Part shown: piece by piece, positions 40,017-49,558 of the stretch | How the letters are laid out: each line of letters opens with the position of its first letter | Numbering within the stretch: the stretch's first letter is position 1 | NCBI RefSeq assembly: GCF_020886115.1 | Contig: NZ_AP025185.1 | Location: 806,001 to 870,000 of the forward strand | DNA from: Flavobacterium ammonificans | GTDB lineage: Bacteria; Bacteroidota; Bacteroidia; Flavobacteriales; Flavobacteriaceae | Direction: 5' to 3' | DNA length: 64,000 nt | Made by a program: the position numbers and the translations under genes | The notes under the pieces: model-generated | Seen by the model: only the letters and a program-made list of their open reading frames with translations | The model's database searches: none | What the model was told of the DNA's origin: nothing

Positions 40017-41051
40017 ATGGAATTAGACGAGAAAAAATATTTGTACTTACTTTTCCTACTACCAATTTTGGTGTTGGTTTTTCTTTTCAATCAATATTGG
40101 AAGCGAAAAAAGCAACGTGAATTTGGCGACTTAGAATTGGTACAACGATTGAGTCCAGATAGTTCGGTATTCAAACCGATTTTAAAATTAGGGGTCTTAC
40201 TTTTGGCATTAGCAGCTTTGATTTTGGGCTTGGTCAATCCAAAAGTTGGAACTAAAATGGAAACCGTTAAACGCGAAGGGATCGATATTGTTTTTGCAAT
40301 AGATGTATCTAAAAGTATGCTCTGCGAAGATGTAGCTCCTAGCCGTTTAGAGAAAAGCAAACAATTGGTTTCTCAAATTATTAATCAATTGGGTAACGAC
40401 AGAATAGGGATTGTAGCTTACGCGGGGAGTTCGTTTCCTGTCTTGCCTATTACAACCGATTATAGTGTTGCCAAAATGTTTCTACAAAGCATGAATACCG
40501 ATATGGTTTCATCTGTTGGAACTTCTTTGGATGAAGCGATACGATTGTCAGCCACCTATTTTGATGATAAAAAAACGAGCAAGTTATTGATTTTAGTTTC
40601 GGATGGAGAAGATCATTCTGAGGGCGCTGAAGCTGCTGCGGAAGAAGCTAATAAATTGGGCATTAAAATCATAACAATAGGAGTAGGAACTCCAAATGGT
40701 GGAACTATTCCGTTGCGTCGTAATGGTGTAATGGAAGGCTTAAAAAGAGATAGTAATAACGAAGTAGTTATTACCAAATTGAACTCAGAAAGTTTGACCG
40801 CCATTGCAAAAGCGACTAAAGGTGGTTATGCCAATGGAGCTAATACAAAAGAGGTGATTGACTATGTGAAAAACGCCTTAAACAACATTGAAAAAACCGA
40901 ATTTGAAGCTACTCAAATGGCCGATTTTCAGTCGCAATTTCAGTGGTTTTTAGGATTTGCATTTGTGTTGTTGTTTGCAGATGTTTTTCTATTGGAACGC
41001 AAAACTAAATGGGTAAACCGACTCAATTTGTTTAATGAAAAGGAACAATAA
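40017..41051 (+). CDS. batB: VWA domain membrane protein BatB
   Basis: 344 aa from ATG 40017 (MELDEKKYLYLLFLLPILVLVFLF). The earlier in-frame ATG at 39984 lies inside the AT-rich repeat-like spacer. VWA domain with MIDAS (VFAIDVSKSMLCEDV; VSSVGTSLDEAI; ILVSDGEDHSEG), C-terminal membrane helix about 310-330 (WFLGFAFVLLFADVFLLE). Paralogue of BatA. The last codons overlap the extended reading of the next ORF. Confidence 0.93.
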   Translation: MELDEKKYLYLLFLLPILVLVFLFNQYWKRKKQREFGDLELVQRLSPDSSVFKPILKLGVLLLALAALILGLVNPKVGTKMETVKREGIDIVFAIDVSKSMLCEDVAPSRLEKSKQLVSQIINQLGNDRIGIVAYAGSSFPVLPITTDYSVAKMFLQSMNTDMVSSVGTSLDEAIRLSATYFDDKKTSKLLILVSDGEDHSEGAEAAAEEANKLGIKIITIGVGTPNGGTIPLRRNGVMEGLKRDSNNEVVITKLNSESLTAIAKATKGGYANGANTKEVIDYVKNALNNIEKTEFEATQMADFQSQFQWFLGFAFVLLFADVFLLERKTKWVNRLNLFNEKEQ

Positions 41052-41052
41052 A

Positions 41053-41817
41053 ATGATGAAAAAGGTAATTGTATCGATTTTGCTCGTGTTTTCTTTGGCG
41101 ATTACAGCCCAAGAGAAAGACGCTCTTTTGCCAAAAGCGAATGAAGAGTTTGCAGCAAAAAACTATGCCGATGCCGAAGCCAACTATAGAATTTCACATT
41201 CTAAATTTCCAAGAAGAACGGTTGCATCCTATAACTTAGGAAATGCAATTTATCGTCAAAACCAGTTTTCGGAATCCAAAATAGCATTTGCCAATGCTTT
41301 AAAAACAATTAGAACCTATCCTCAAAAACACAAAGCCCTTCACAATCTTGGTAATGTGTTTATGAAAGAGAAGAATTATTCACAGGCGGTCGAAGCCTAT
41401 AAAAATGCGCTTCGCAATAATCCTGAAGATGAAGAAACGCGATACAATTATGCTTTGGCAAAAAAAATGCTAAAAGACAATCCACCAAAAGACGACAAGA
41501 ATAAAGATAAAGACAAAAACAAGGACAAGAACAAAGACAAGGATAAAAAAGACGACAAGAAAGACGGAGAAAATAAAGATAAGAACAAGGATAAAGGCGA
41601 TCAAAATAAAGATAAAAAAGAAAATCAGGGAGATAAAGAAAAGAAAGACGACTCTTCCAAGAATCAAGGTCAGCCTAAACCTAATCCAGGTGGAATTTCA
41701 CAACAACGCGTTCAAAATTTATTGGACGCCGTGAATAATGAAGAAAAGAAAGTTCAAAATAAAGTTAATGCCCAAAAAGTAAAAGGAAAACCAGTTCAAA
41801 CAGAAAAAGACTGGTAA
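41053..41817 (+). CDS. batC: TPR protein BatC with a long Lys/Asp-rich tail
   Basis: 254 aa from ATG 41053 (MMKKVIVSILLVFSLAITAQ, signal peptide), one base after the batB stop. A longer start at 41035 would overlap batB. Three TPR repeats about 20-140 (VASYNLGNAIYRQNQFSESK; KALHNLGNVFMKEKNYSQAV). Residues about 150-210 are almost only K, D, N, E, G and Q in KDKNKDK-type runs, then SSKNQGQPKPNPGGISQQRVQNLLDAV. The tail is likely disordered. Periplasmic partner of BatA/B. Confidence 0.92.
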   Translation: MMKKVIVSILLVFSLAITAQEKDALLPKANEEFAAKNYADAEANYRISHSKFPRRTVASYNLGNAIYRQNQFSESKIAFANALKTIRTYPQKHKALHNLGNVFMKEKNYSQAVEAYKNALRNNPEDEETRYNYALAKKMLKDNPPKDDKNKDKDKNKDKNKDKDKKDDKKDGENKDKNKDKGDQNKDKKENQGDKEKKDDSSKNQGQPKPNPGGISQQRVQNLLDAVNNEEKKVQNKVNAQKVKGKPVQTEKDW

Positions 41818-41850
41818 GTAATTTGAAATAAGAATGCCATTTTATAAATA

Positions 41851-43611
41851 ATGAAAAAATACATACTGCTATTATTAATCAGTTTCCAAGGACTTCTGGC
41901 TCAGGTAGAATTTGAGGCAAAAGTCAGTAGAAACACGCTCGGACTCAACGAAAGACTTCGAGTAGATTTTATAATGAATGTAGACGGAGATAATTTTGTT
42001 CAACCCAATTTCGAAGGTTTTCGAGTAATTGCAGGACCCAGTCAGCAAATTAGTCAATCGTGGATTAACGGACGAAGTTCGTTTGAAAAAGTATACTCTT
42101 ATTTTTTATTGCCTTTGCAAAAAGGGAATTTGGTGATCAAACAGGCGGTCATTGAGTTCAATGGACAATTGTATAAAACGGCTCCTGTTCGAGTTACAGT
42201 TACTAGTCCAGTACAACAACAAGCCGATCCAAACGATCCGAATGCACCACAAATTTCAGCCGACAATAATATCTACCTTGTCGCCGATATTTCTAAAACC
42301 AATCCGTATATCAACGAACCGATAACGGTGGTGTACAAATTGTATTTCAGCTACAATATTGGAATCTCCAATTGGCGTGAATTAGACAAACCGAAATACA
42401 ATGATTTTTGGAGTCAGAATATTGACATCAAGCAGTTAGTTGCCGAAGAAGGAATGTTCAAAGGACAACGTTATCGTTATGTAACCTTACGTAAAACAGT
42501 ATTGTATCCTCAAAAATCAGGGCGTCTAAAGATTGAACCATTAGCACTAGATATTGATGTGCAATTGCCAACTAATCGTAGAGATATGTTTGGTCGTGTA
42601 ATGATTACCGAAGGCAACAAACGCGTTTCAGCAGGAACCAAAACGATAATGGTAAAAGCACTTCCTGAAGCTGGAAAACCAGAAGGATTTACTGGAGCAG
42701 TTGGTAATTTTGATTTTAAAGTAACGCCTACTAAAACGGATTTAAAAAACGGAGAAAGTTTAGATTTGGTTGTGAGTGTTAGTGGGAAAGGAAATTTAAA
42801 ATTATTTGATTTGCCTAAACCAGTAGTTCCTAATGCTCTCGAAATGTACGATGCGGTTCATAAAGAAGCAGTCAATACTGGTTTATCAGGAATGTTAGGA
42901 AAAATCTCGGATAGTTATACAATTGTACCTCAATACAAAGGAAAATATATTGTTAAGCCAATGCAGTTTAGTTATTTTGACTTAAGTTCAGGAAGCTATA
43001 AAACGCTAACATCAAAGGAAATACTGATTAATGTTTTGGACGGACCTACAGCTACAAATGCGGTAGCATCGAATTCAGCTGGAAATAAAAACAAAATTGA
43101 AAAAGCAGAGCAGTTCAAATTCATTAAATTGAAAACAGAATTAGAACCATTAAAACGCCAAGATTTCTTTGGATCGCTATGGTATTATATTTTGTTGGCA
43201 GTGCCATTTATTGCATTACCAATACTAGTACTTCTTAGAAAAAGAAAAAAAGCATTAGATAGCGATGTGACTGGAAACAGAATCCGAATGAACAACCGAT
43301 TGGCTAAAAAATATTTGTCAGAAGCCAAAAAACAAATCCATAATAAAGAGCCGTTTTATGTGGCTTTGGAAAAAGCAATGCACAATTTCTTGAAAGCCAA
43401 ATTGCATATTGAAACTTCGGAAATGAGTAAAGACAACATTCAAGAATTGTTGTTGTCTCGCAATGCCAATCCAGATGTAGTTACTGATTTTATTGCCTTG
43501 ACAGAAAGTTGTGAGTTGGCTCGTTATGCACCAGCCTCAAGCACGTCAATTCAAAATGATTTTGATAAAGCAGTGGTGATTATTTCAGAATTGGAAAAAC
43601 AGATTGTTTAA
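41851..43611 (+). CDS. batD: BatD family protein
   Basis: 586 aa. Signal peptide 1-17 (LLLISFQGLLAQ), then three or so Ig-like beta-sandwich domains (VEFEAKVSRNTLGLNERLRV; IYLVADISKTNPYINEPITVVYKLYFS; NFDFKVTPTKTDLKNGESL), a membrane helix about 447-466 (WYYILLAVPFIALPILVLL), and a cytosolic tail with coiled-coil helices. The family is tied to aerotolerance. Third-to-last module of the operon, 33 bp after batC. Confidence 0.92.
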   Translation: MKKYILLLLISFQGLLAQVEFEAKVSRNTLGLNERLRVDFIMNVDGDNFVQPNFEGFRVIAGPSQQISQSWINGRSSFEKVYSYFLLPLQKGNLVIKQAVIEFNGQLYKTAPVRVTVTSPVQQQADPNDPNAPQISADNNIYLVADISKTNPYINEPITVVYKLYFSYNIGISNWRELDKPKYNDFWSQNIDIKQLVAEEGMFKGQRYRYVTLRKTVLYPQKSGRLKIEPLALDIDVQLPTNRRDMFGRVMITEGNKRVSAGTKTIMVKALPEAGKPEGFTGAVGNFDFKVTPTKTDLKNGESLDLVVSVSGKGNLKLFDLPKPVVPNALEMYDAVHKEAVNTGLSGMLGKISDSYTIVPQYKGKYIVKPMQFSYFDLSSGSYKTLTSKEILINVLDGPTATNAVASNSAGNKNKIEKAEQFKFIKLKTELEPLKRQDFFGSLWYYILLAVPFIALPILVLLRKRKKALDSDVTGNRIRMNNRLAKKYLSEAKKQIHNKEPFYVALEKAMHNFLKAKLHIETSEMSKDNIQELLLSRNANPDVVTDFIALTESCELARYAPASSTSIQNDFDKAVVIISELEKQIV

Positions 43612-43625
43612 ACACTAAGGACACA

Positions 43626-44369
43626 ATGAAACATTTAGTTTACATATTTTTGTTCATCTCTTCTTTTTTATTCGCTCAAAGCGGATTTGAAAAAGGGAAT
43701 GTTTTGTATCAAAAAGGGCAATACGAACAAGCGATTCAAGCCTATGAAAGTGTGTTGGATTCGCGTCAGCAATCAGCGGACTTGTATTTCAATTTAGGAA
43801 ATTGTTACTATAAATTGAATAAAGTGGCGCCCTCAATCTACAACTATGAGAAAGCATTGGTGTTGGCTCCTGAAGATGCAGATATAGCAAACAACCTAAA
43901 ATTTGCTCAAAAACTAACCATTGATGAGGTAAAAGAAGTTCCGAAAGTGGGTTTTGCCAAACTACTTCATGATTTTACAGGGATGTATCATTACAATACT
44001 TGGGCTTGGATTTCTATTGTCTTTGGATTGATGTTTTTAGGATTTTTTATTGGTTACTATTTTTCGCTTGCTGCCGTATTAAAACGCATTTTCTTTTTTG
44101 GAATGTTTGTATGGGTTTTATTTTTATTAGTTAGTGTTGGAGCTGCTATTTTTGAAAGAAATCATTTTGTAACGGACCGACCAGCCATCGTTTTTGCGGA
44201 AGTTACTGAAGTGAAGAGCGAACCTCAAAAAGCTAGTCCAGCTACTTTTATTTTACACGAAGGAACTAAAGTCTTTGTAAAAGAAATCTTGGGGAAATGG
44301 AAAAAAATTGAACTTACAGACGGCACTGAAGGTTGGATTGAGTCTGGAGCTATCAGAGAAGTGAAATAA
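43626..44369 (+). CDS. batE: TPR and SH3 protein BatE
   Basis: 247 aa. Signal peptide 1-18 (IFLFISSFLFAQ). TPR repeats about 20-90 (GNVLYQKGQYEQAIQAYESVL; LGNCYYKLNKVAPSIYNYEKAL), two membrane helices about 118-170 (WAWISIVFGLMFLGFFIGYY; FGMFVWVLFLLVSVGAAIF), and a C-terminal bacterial SH3 domain (VKSEPQKASPATFILHEGT, WKKIELTDGTEGWIESG). Last gene of the operon, ending 4 bp from the convergent LacI gene. Confidence 0.92.
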   Translation: MKHLVYIFLFISSFLFAQSGFEKGNVLYQKGQYEQAIQAYESVLDSRQQSADLYFNLGNCYYKLNKVAPSIYNYEKALVLAPEDADIANNLKFAQKLTIDEVKEVPKVGFAKLLHDFTGMYHYNTWAWISIVFGLMFLGFFIGYYFSLAAVLKRIFFFGMFVWVLFLLVSVGAAIFERNHFVTDRPAIVFAEVTEVKSEPQKASPATFILHEGTKVFVKEILGKWKKIELTDGTEGWIESGAIREVK

Positions 44370-44373
44370 GGGT

Positions 44374-45411
44374 TTATTTCATATTAATATTTGGTTTAAA
44401 TGAAGATTTCCTAATAATTAGATTTGTTTTTATCTCTATTGTTTTATGAATTATTGTGCTTGGGGAGTTAATCTCTTCAATCAAATAGTCTACAGAAAGT
44501 TTCCCAATTCTATTTCCAGGCTGATCAACACTAGTAAGATTTGGTTTAATTATTGTACAAAATTTTGAATTACTAAAACCAACAACTGCTATTTCTTCAG
44601 GAATTTTTATTTTATGTTTTTTCAATTCTTGAATAGCACCAATTCCGGCTTCATCGCTTATTGTGAAGATAGCATCCGGAACTTCTTGACAGCTTAAAAG
44701 ATTTCTTGTAAGTCTCCTTCCTTCTTCAATTGAAAGATTCTCGCTACTCATAATCAAATCTTCATTAATGATAATCTGATTTTCTTTTAATGCTTTTAAG
44801 TAGCCTTGGTATCTTCTCTCAGATATATTCGAAGTGTCTGATTCTTTAATAATTGCAATTTTTGTTTTACCCACATTTATTAAATGTTGAACAGCTTTAT
44901 AGGAGGCGTCTTCATCGTCAATTACAATTTGAGTACAAGGAACTTTAGATGAAATTCGATCAAACATAATCAATGGAATATGTTCCATCATTTCTAGAAT
45001 TTCATCTACGTTTTTTGTTTTTTTTGTTAATGACAATAAGATGCCATCTACTCCAAATTGAATCATTGTTTCCATTAATTCCGATTGTTTTTGTTCGTCA
45101 TTAAATGATTCGCAAATAATAACCCGGAATCCATTTATCTCGGCATTTTGAATAATTCCTCGCAATAAAGTAGCGGTAAAGCTATGCTCTATATTTGGAA
45201 TTATGACACCTATAATATTTGATTTATGGGATCTAAACCCTTTTGCAAATAAATTGGGGATGTATTTAATTTTATTGGCATACGATTTCACTCTTTCTTT
45301 AGTTTCGTCACTAATGTCTGGATGATCATTTAACGATCTTGAAATAGTAGATATAGATAAGCCTAGATCGGTAGCTATCTTCTTTAAAGTAACAATGTTT
45401 TTTTTAGACAT
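44374..45411 (-). CDS. LacI family transcriptional repressor
   Basis: 345 aa. N-terminal HTH (VTLKKIATDLGLSISTISRSLNDHPDISDETKERV, about 5-40), hinge, then a type I periplasmic-binding-like sensor (IIGVIIPNIEHSFTATLLRGI, DGILLSLTKK, IAVVGFSNSKFCTIIKPNLTSVDQP). Divergent from the TonB receptor gene. The 158-bp gap holds two adjacent CAAACGTTTG boxes that overlap the likely -33 region of the receptor promoter, so it most likely represses the locus until a sugar-type inducer appears. Confidence 0.95.
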   Translation of the reverse strand: MSKKNIVTLKKIATDLGLSISTISRSLNDHPDISDETKERVKSYANKIKYIPNLFAKGFRSHKSNIIGVIIPNIEHSFTATLLRGIIQNAEINGFRVIICESFNDEQKQSELMETMIQFGVDGILLSLTKKTKNVDEILEMMEHIPLIMFDRISSKVPCTQIVIDDEDASYKAVQHLINVGKTKIAIIKESDTSNISERRYQGYLKALKENQIIINEDLIMSSENLSIEEGRRLTRNLLSCQEVPDAIFTISDEAGIGAIQELKKHKIKIPEEIAVVGFSNSKFCTIIKPNLTSVDQPGNRIGKLSVDYLIEEINSPSTIIHKTIEIKTNLIIRKSSFKPNINMK

Positions 45412-45454
45412 AGAATCAAATTAAAAATCTAAATTATGTAATTCTTTTTATTTC

Positions 45455-45480
45455 CGCAAACGTTTGTGCAAACGTTTGCG
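45455..45480. promoter_or_regulatory. Double LacI-type operator overlapping a promoter
   Basis: CGCAAACGTTTG (45455-45466) and CAAACGTTTGCG (45469-45480) form a 26-bp palindrome with centre TG; each half holds its own palindrome CAAACGTTTG, 12 bp apart. TTTG (45463-45466) can be the -33 box, 17 bp before TTATTTTG (45484-45491), a one-mismatch -7 element. Repressor binding would block it. Confidence 0.85.
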
Positions 45481-45569
45481 TAATTATTTTGCAATAATTG
45501 AGAATCTTTTTATGTTAAACCCACATAGTTTTGACAAGCAAATAGCATTAATTTAATCAACCAAAAATT

Positions 45570-48164
45570 ATGAAAAATTTTATCAAAGTAATTATTCTTT
45601 TGATAGGAATTAGTTCCTACTCACAAACAACAGTCAAGGGAGTCGTGACTGATGAAAAAAACAATCCTCTCCCACAGGTAAATGTTCTTATTGTTGGGAG
45701 CAATGCTGCAACTTCTACGGATGTTGATGGAAAATTTTCAGTAGTAACCAATTTAAAGGGAATCCAAAAAATTAAGGTAACTTACTTAGGTTTTTTATCT
45801 CAAACAAAGAGTTTAGATGTGTCTTCTAATAGTACTTTAAATTTCGTAATGAAAGAAAGTTCAGAAACTTTAAACGAGGTAGTAATGACTGCTACATCGG
45901 TTAAACGTTCTCAAAAAGAAACACCATTGTCTATTACTTCATTTAGTGCAAAAGATTTAATTAAGTTAAATACAAGTAGCCAAGCTAATATTTTAAGAAG
46001 TGTACCTGGAATCACAACAGAAAATGGTGGTGGTGAGGTTGCGTCTAACGTTTTTGTTAGAGGTTTACCATCTGGAGGACAATTTCAGTTTAACCCATTG
46101 CAAATTGACGGAATGCCAGTTCTTTCTACTTTCGGTTTGAACTCATCTGCGCATGATGTTTATTTTAGAACGGATATTGGGATGAAGAGCTTGGAATTTG
46201 TTCGTGGAGGCTCTTCAGTTCTTCACGGAGCAGGATCAGTAGCTGGTATTATTAACTATACAAGTGAAACGGGTTCAGAAGAGGCAAAAAATATTTTGAG
46301 AGTTGAAACAGGTAATAATTCAAGATATAAAGCAGACTTTCTTTCTAGTGGTCAATTAGGAGGGAAAGATTCAAATTTATTTTATGCATTAACAGGATTT
46401 TATAGATATGACGAAGGCCCAATCAAAACTGGTTTGCCAACGGAAGGGTATCAAATAAGAGCTAATGTGAAAAAAGTTACCGAAAAGGGTTCGATTACTT
46501 TCTCTGGTCAAATTATTGATGACAAAGTTCAATTTTTTCTACCTTACCCACTTATCGGAGGGTCAAGAGAAAGACCTATAGGAAGTGATGGTAAAGAGAT
46601 TATCACGCTTCAAACCGCTGCAGTTTCTAATATTTCTTACGCTACACCAGATGGTATATTTACATCTAGAATAAGAGATGGTGTTGCTACTAAGGGTGGA
46701 TACTTTATGACAAACTTTATACATAATTTCTCTGATAGCTTTACTATAGACACTAAAGTTAGAAAGTCTAAATACGATCATCAATTTAACTTTTTTACTG
46801 ATGGAAGTGGTGTTTCAGGAGCGAAAGCGGTAGAAACTCAAAGCCAATATAAGGCTGCTAGAAGATTAACATCAGGAAACTTCACTTATTTAAATGGGCA
46901 AGCATTACCAGCTAGTGCACGTTTGTATGAGAACAGAATTGTAGATAGAATTCGTCCTTTAGATGAATTGGTTTCAGAAGTTAAAGTTATTAAAAAGATC
47001 AATAATCATACATTAACAGGGGGGACATTCATGTCTAGATCTTCTGCTGGAGATTTAAATATTACAACTAGTTATTTGAGTGAGTATACTAATACACCTC
47101 AGTTAATTAATCTATCTGGTTACACTAGAAACGGAGTTACTAATACAGGAACATCGTATTTGAATAGAAATCTAACTAGCAATAAATTAGCATTCTTTTT
47201 AACAGATCAAATTAAATTAGAAAAATGGAATTTTGATTTTGGGATTAGACACGAATCGGTTTCGGGGACAATTGAAAATGAAAAAACAGCCAATTTTACT
47301 TCAGGAAATACGGGTATACCAGGAATAGATGTAGTTCAATGGGGAACAGGAGCATTTCAGCGCGCTAAAGTTTCAACTGATGATTATGCAATCTCTTTAG
47401 CAGCACTATATAAAGTAAACTCAAATTTAAGTGCTTACGCTAACTACTCTAAAGGGTATTTCTTTCCTGAATTACGTTCTGTGAGATTCAATGCTTTAGA
47501 TCAACCAGCTACATATTCTCCTGAAAAAATCATTCAATCTGAAGCAGGGGTAAAATATGGTAATGGTACTTTTTCTGGGACACTTGCTTTGTACTCTGCG
47601 AATTTATCAGACAGAAGGAATGTACAATTTATAAACGATCCTGCAAATCCAGGAGGCTTTATTGAAAAAGTAGATATGCAAGACACTGAATCCTATGGAA
47701 TTGAAGGAACATGGAATTGGAGATTCACTGAGGGATTCTCTTTTAATGGTGGATTTACTTATCAAAAGCATGAGTTAACAAAATCTGAAAACAATCCTTT
47801 ATTTGTAGGAAATAAAATTGCAAGACAGCCTGATTTTATGGGAAAACTTGGGTTTTCTTATGACAAATCTAACTTTGATTTAAACCTTGATTATAATTAT
47901 GCAGGGGATAAATTCACTAACGATGCTAATACAATCAAATTAGACGGTTTTGGAATTGTTGATTTAGGTATAGGATATACTTTTAAAGTTGGCAATGAAA
48001 AAGAAACATTAAGATTAGGAGTACAGTCATTTAACTTATTTAATTCAGCTGGAATTACAGAAGGATCTCCAAGACTTGGTGAGAACCAAACGGAAGAAGA
48101 GTTTTTCGTAGGCCGACCAATCATTCCTAGAACAGCAGTTGTTAATTTAACTTTTAACTTCTAG
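45570..48164 (+). CDS. TonB-dependent receptor
   Basis: 864 aa. Signal peptide 1-18; CarboxypepD_reg-like domain about 20-100 (TTVKGVVTDEKNNPLPQVNV); plug about 108-225 (SVKRSQKETPLSITSFSAKD, ANILRSVPGITTENGGGEV, NVFVRGLPSGG); then a barrel ending in RTAVVNLTFNF. It is shorter than SusC-type receptors (about 1000 aa), and no SusD partner is encoded nearby, so it looks like a small-molecule receptor. First gene of the LacI-controlled locus; a terminator-like hairpin (48188-48218) lies between it and the glycosidase. Confidence 0.93.
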   Translation: MKNFIKVIILLIGISSYSQTTVKGVVTDEKNNPLPQVNVLIVGSNAATSTDVDGKFSVVTNLKGIQKIKVTYLGFLSQTKSLDVSSNSTLNFVMKESSETLNEVVMTATSVKRSQKETPLSITSFSAKDLIKLNTSSQANILRSVPGITTENGGGEVASNVFVRGLPSGGQFQFNPLQIDGMPVLSTFGLNSSAHDVYFRTDIGMKSLEFVRGGSSVLHGAGSVAGIINYTSETGSEEAKNILRVETGNNSRYKADFLSSGQLGGKDSNLFYALTGFYRYDEGPIKTGLPTEGYQIRANVKKVTEKGSITFSGQIIDDKVQFFLPYPLIGGSRERPIGSDGKEIITLQTAAVSNISYATPDGIFTSRIRDGVATKGGYFMTNFIHNFSDSFTIDTKVRKSKYDHQFNFFTDGSGVSGAKAVETQSQYKAARRLTSGNFTYLNGQALPASARLYENRIVDRIRPLDELVSEVKVIKKINNHTLTGGTFMSRSSAGDLNITTSYLSEYTNTPQLINLSGYTRNGVTNTGTSYLNRNLTSNKLAFFLTDQIKLEKWNFDFGIRHESVSGTIENEKTANFTSGNTGIPGIDVVQWGTGAFQRAKVSTDDYAISLAALYKVNSNLSAYANYSKGYFFPELRSVRFNALDQPATYSPEKIIQSEAGVKYGNGTFSGTLALYSANLSDRRNVQFINDPANPGGFIEKVDMQDTESYGIEGTWNWRFTEGFSFNGGFTYQKHELTKSENNPLFVGNKIARQPDFMGKLGFSYDKSNFDLNLDYNYAGDKFTNDANTIKLDGFGIVDLGIGYTFKVGNEKETLRLGVQSFNLFNSAGITEGSPRLGENQTEEEFFVGRPIIPRTAVVNLTFNF

Positions 48165-48187
48165 TGTAATAATTTAAATAAATTTTT

Positions 48188-48218
48188 AAGATGCCTAGAT
48201 ATTATATCTAGGCATCTT
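48188..48218 (+). terminator. Intra-locus terminator or attenuator
   Basis: AAGATGCCTAGATA (48188-48201) pairs with TATCTAGGCATCTT (48205-48218), 14 bp perfect with loop TTA, then TTATAAAA. The next gene starts 18 bp later, so partial read-through would set higher receptor than enzyme expression. Confidence 0.75.
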
Positions 48219-48236
48219 TTATAAAACCTAAATACT

Positions 48237-49547
48237 ATGTCAATTGGATTAATTGAACAAGCTCAAAACATTCTAAATACAAATTCTCAACCAGGAGGCT
48301 ATACAATTCCATGTAAAGGTTTATATCCATTTCAATGGAAATGGGATGCGGGATTTATTGCAATTGGATACGCACACTATGACATAGAGAAAGCCAAAAC
48401 GGAAATCACTAGTTTGCTGAGCTCCCAATGGTTAAATGGATTTATTCCACACATCGTTTTTCATCAAGAAAGCGACACCTATTTTCCAGGTCCCGATTTC
48501 CATCAAGCAGAGTTAAATCCTTTGTCAAATAAAAATTATCCATCAACAGGAATGACTCAGCCACCTGTAGTAGGATTTACACTTGAAAAAATATATCATA
48601 TTGCAAAAGACAAAAAGGATATTTTAGATTTTATAAAAGATAATATCGATAAAGTATATAATAGTCATAACTATTTTTACAGCTGTAGAGATCCAAAAAA
48701 TGAAGGATTAGTATACATTTATCACAATTGGGAATCAGGTACAGATAACTCGCCTGTATGGGATGATATATGGTTAACAATGAATCCTCCCGAATATAAA
48801 GTTGAAAGGAAAGATATTAAAATAGTAGATCCTTCAGAGCGACCTACCAACAGAGAATACGATCATTATTTACATATTATCGATATAGCTAAAGAGCATA
48901 ATTACGATGATAAAAAAATTGCAGAACTTTCACCTTTTTTGGTTCAAGATCCTCTTTTTAATACCTTGTTAATCAAATCAAATCAATCCTTGATTAATCT
49001 TTATCAAATTATTGGAGGGAATGAAGATAAAATCAAACAATTGAAAGAATGGCAAACGAAAAGTATAAATTCATTTAATGATAAATTATATAATGCTGAT
49101 TTAGGGGCTTATGTGTATTATGATTTAAGAAATGAAAAATACATCAATCAAATAAGTTCGTCTTCTTTTGCTCCATTATATGCAGGAATACCTTCAAAAG
49201 AGCAAGCTGCAAATATCGTAGCAACCATGTTAGATAAGTTTGGCGGTGAGAATCGCTATTTATGTGCATCATTTGATCCAGAAAGTGATCGTTTTAATCC
49301 AAAGAAATACTGGAGAGGTCCTGTTTGGATTAATATGAATTGGTTTTTGTATTATGGGTTGTTGGACTATGGCCACGATGAGTTGGCAAATAAAATTAAG
49401 TCTGACAGCTTAGAGTTAATTTCAAAAGCGGGATTTTATGAGTACTTTAACCCCAATAAAGAAGTATATGAATTTGAAAATGGCGGTTATGGCGGAAGTG
49501 ATTTTTCATGGACGGCTGCTTTATATTTAGATCTAATTAACAATTAA
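48237..49547 (+). CDS. GH63/MGH1-like glycosidase, possible glucosylglycerate/mannosylglycerate hydrolase
   Basis: 436 aa, no signal peptide, so cytosolic. (alpha/alpha)6-barrel features of the MGH1-like/GH63 group: YPFQWKWDAGFIAIGYAHYD near the N-terminus, WESGTDNSPVWDD (general acid Asp at about 170), PKKYWRGPVWINMNWFLYYGL and ENGGYGGSDFSWTAALYLDL with a C-terminal catalytic-type Glu region. Size and motifs fit the glucosylglycerate hydrolases described in mycobacteria, which also split mannosylglycerate. The glycerate kinase two genes on supports this. Alternatives: trehalase-like or other alpha-glycosidase. Confidence 0.75.
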   Translation: MSIGLIEQAQNILNTNSQPGGYTIPCKGLYPFQWKWDAGFIAIGYAHYDIEKAKTEITSLLSSQWLNGFIPHIVFHQESDTYFPGPDFHQAELNPLSNKNYPSTGMTQPPVVGFTLEKIYHIAKDKKDILDFIKDNIDKVYNSHNYFYSCRDPKNEGLVYIYHNWESGTDNSPVWDDIWLTMNPPEYKVERKDIKIVDPSERPTNREYDHYLHIIDIAKEHNYDDKKIAELSPFLVQDPLFNTLLIKSNQSLINLYQIIGGNEDKIKQLKEWQTKSINSFNDKLYNADLGAYVYYDLRNEKYINQISSSSFAPLYAGIPSKEQAANIVATMLDKFGGENRYLCASFDPESDRFNPKKYWRGPVWINMNWFLYYGLLDYGHDELANKIKSDSLELISKAGFYEYFNPNKEVYEFENGGYGGSDFSWTAALYLDLINN

Positions 49548-49558
49548 AAATAGGAAAT

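Noticed and set aside
41470-41667. Minus-strand ORF rich in Ile/Phe/Val opposite batC
   Set aside because: It is the reverse complement of the Lys/Asp-rich tract, so the open frame and apparent membrane character are artefacts of composition.
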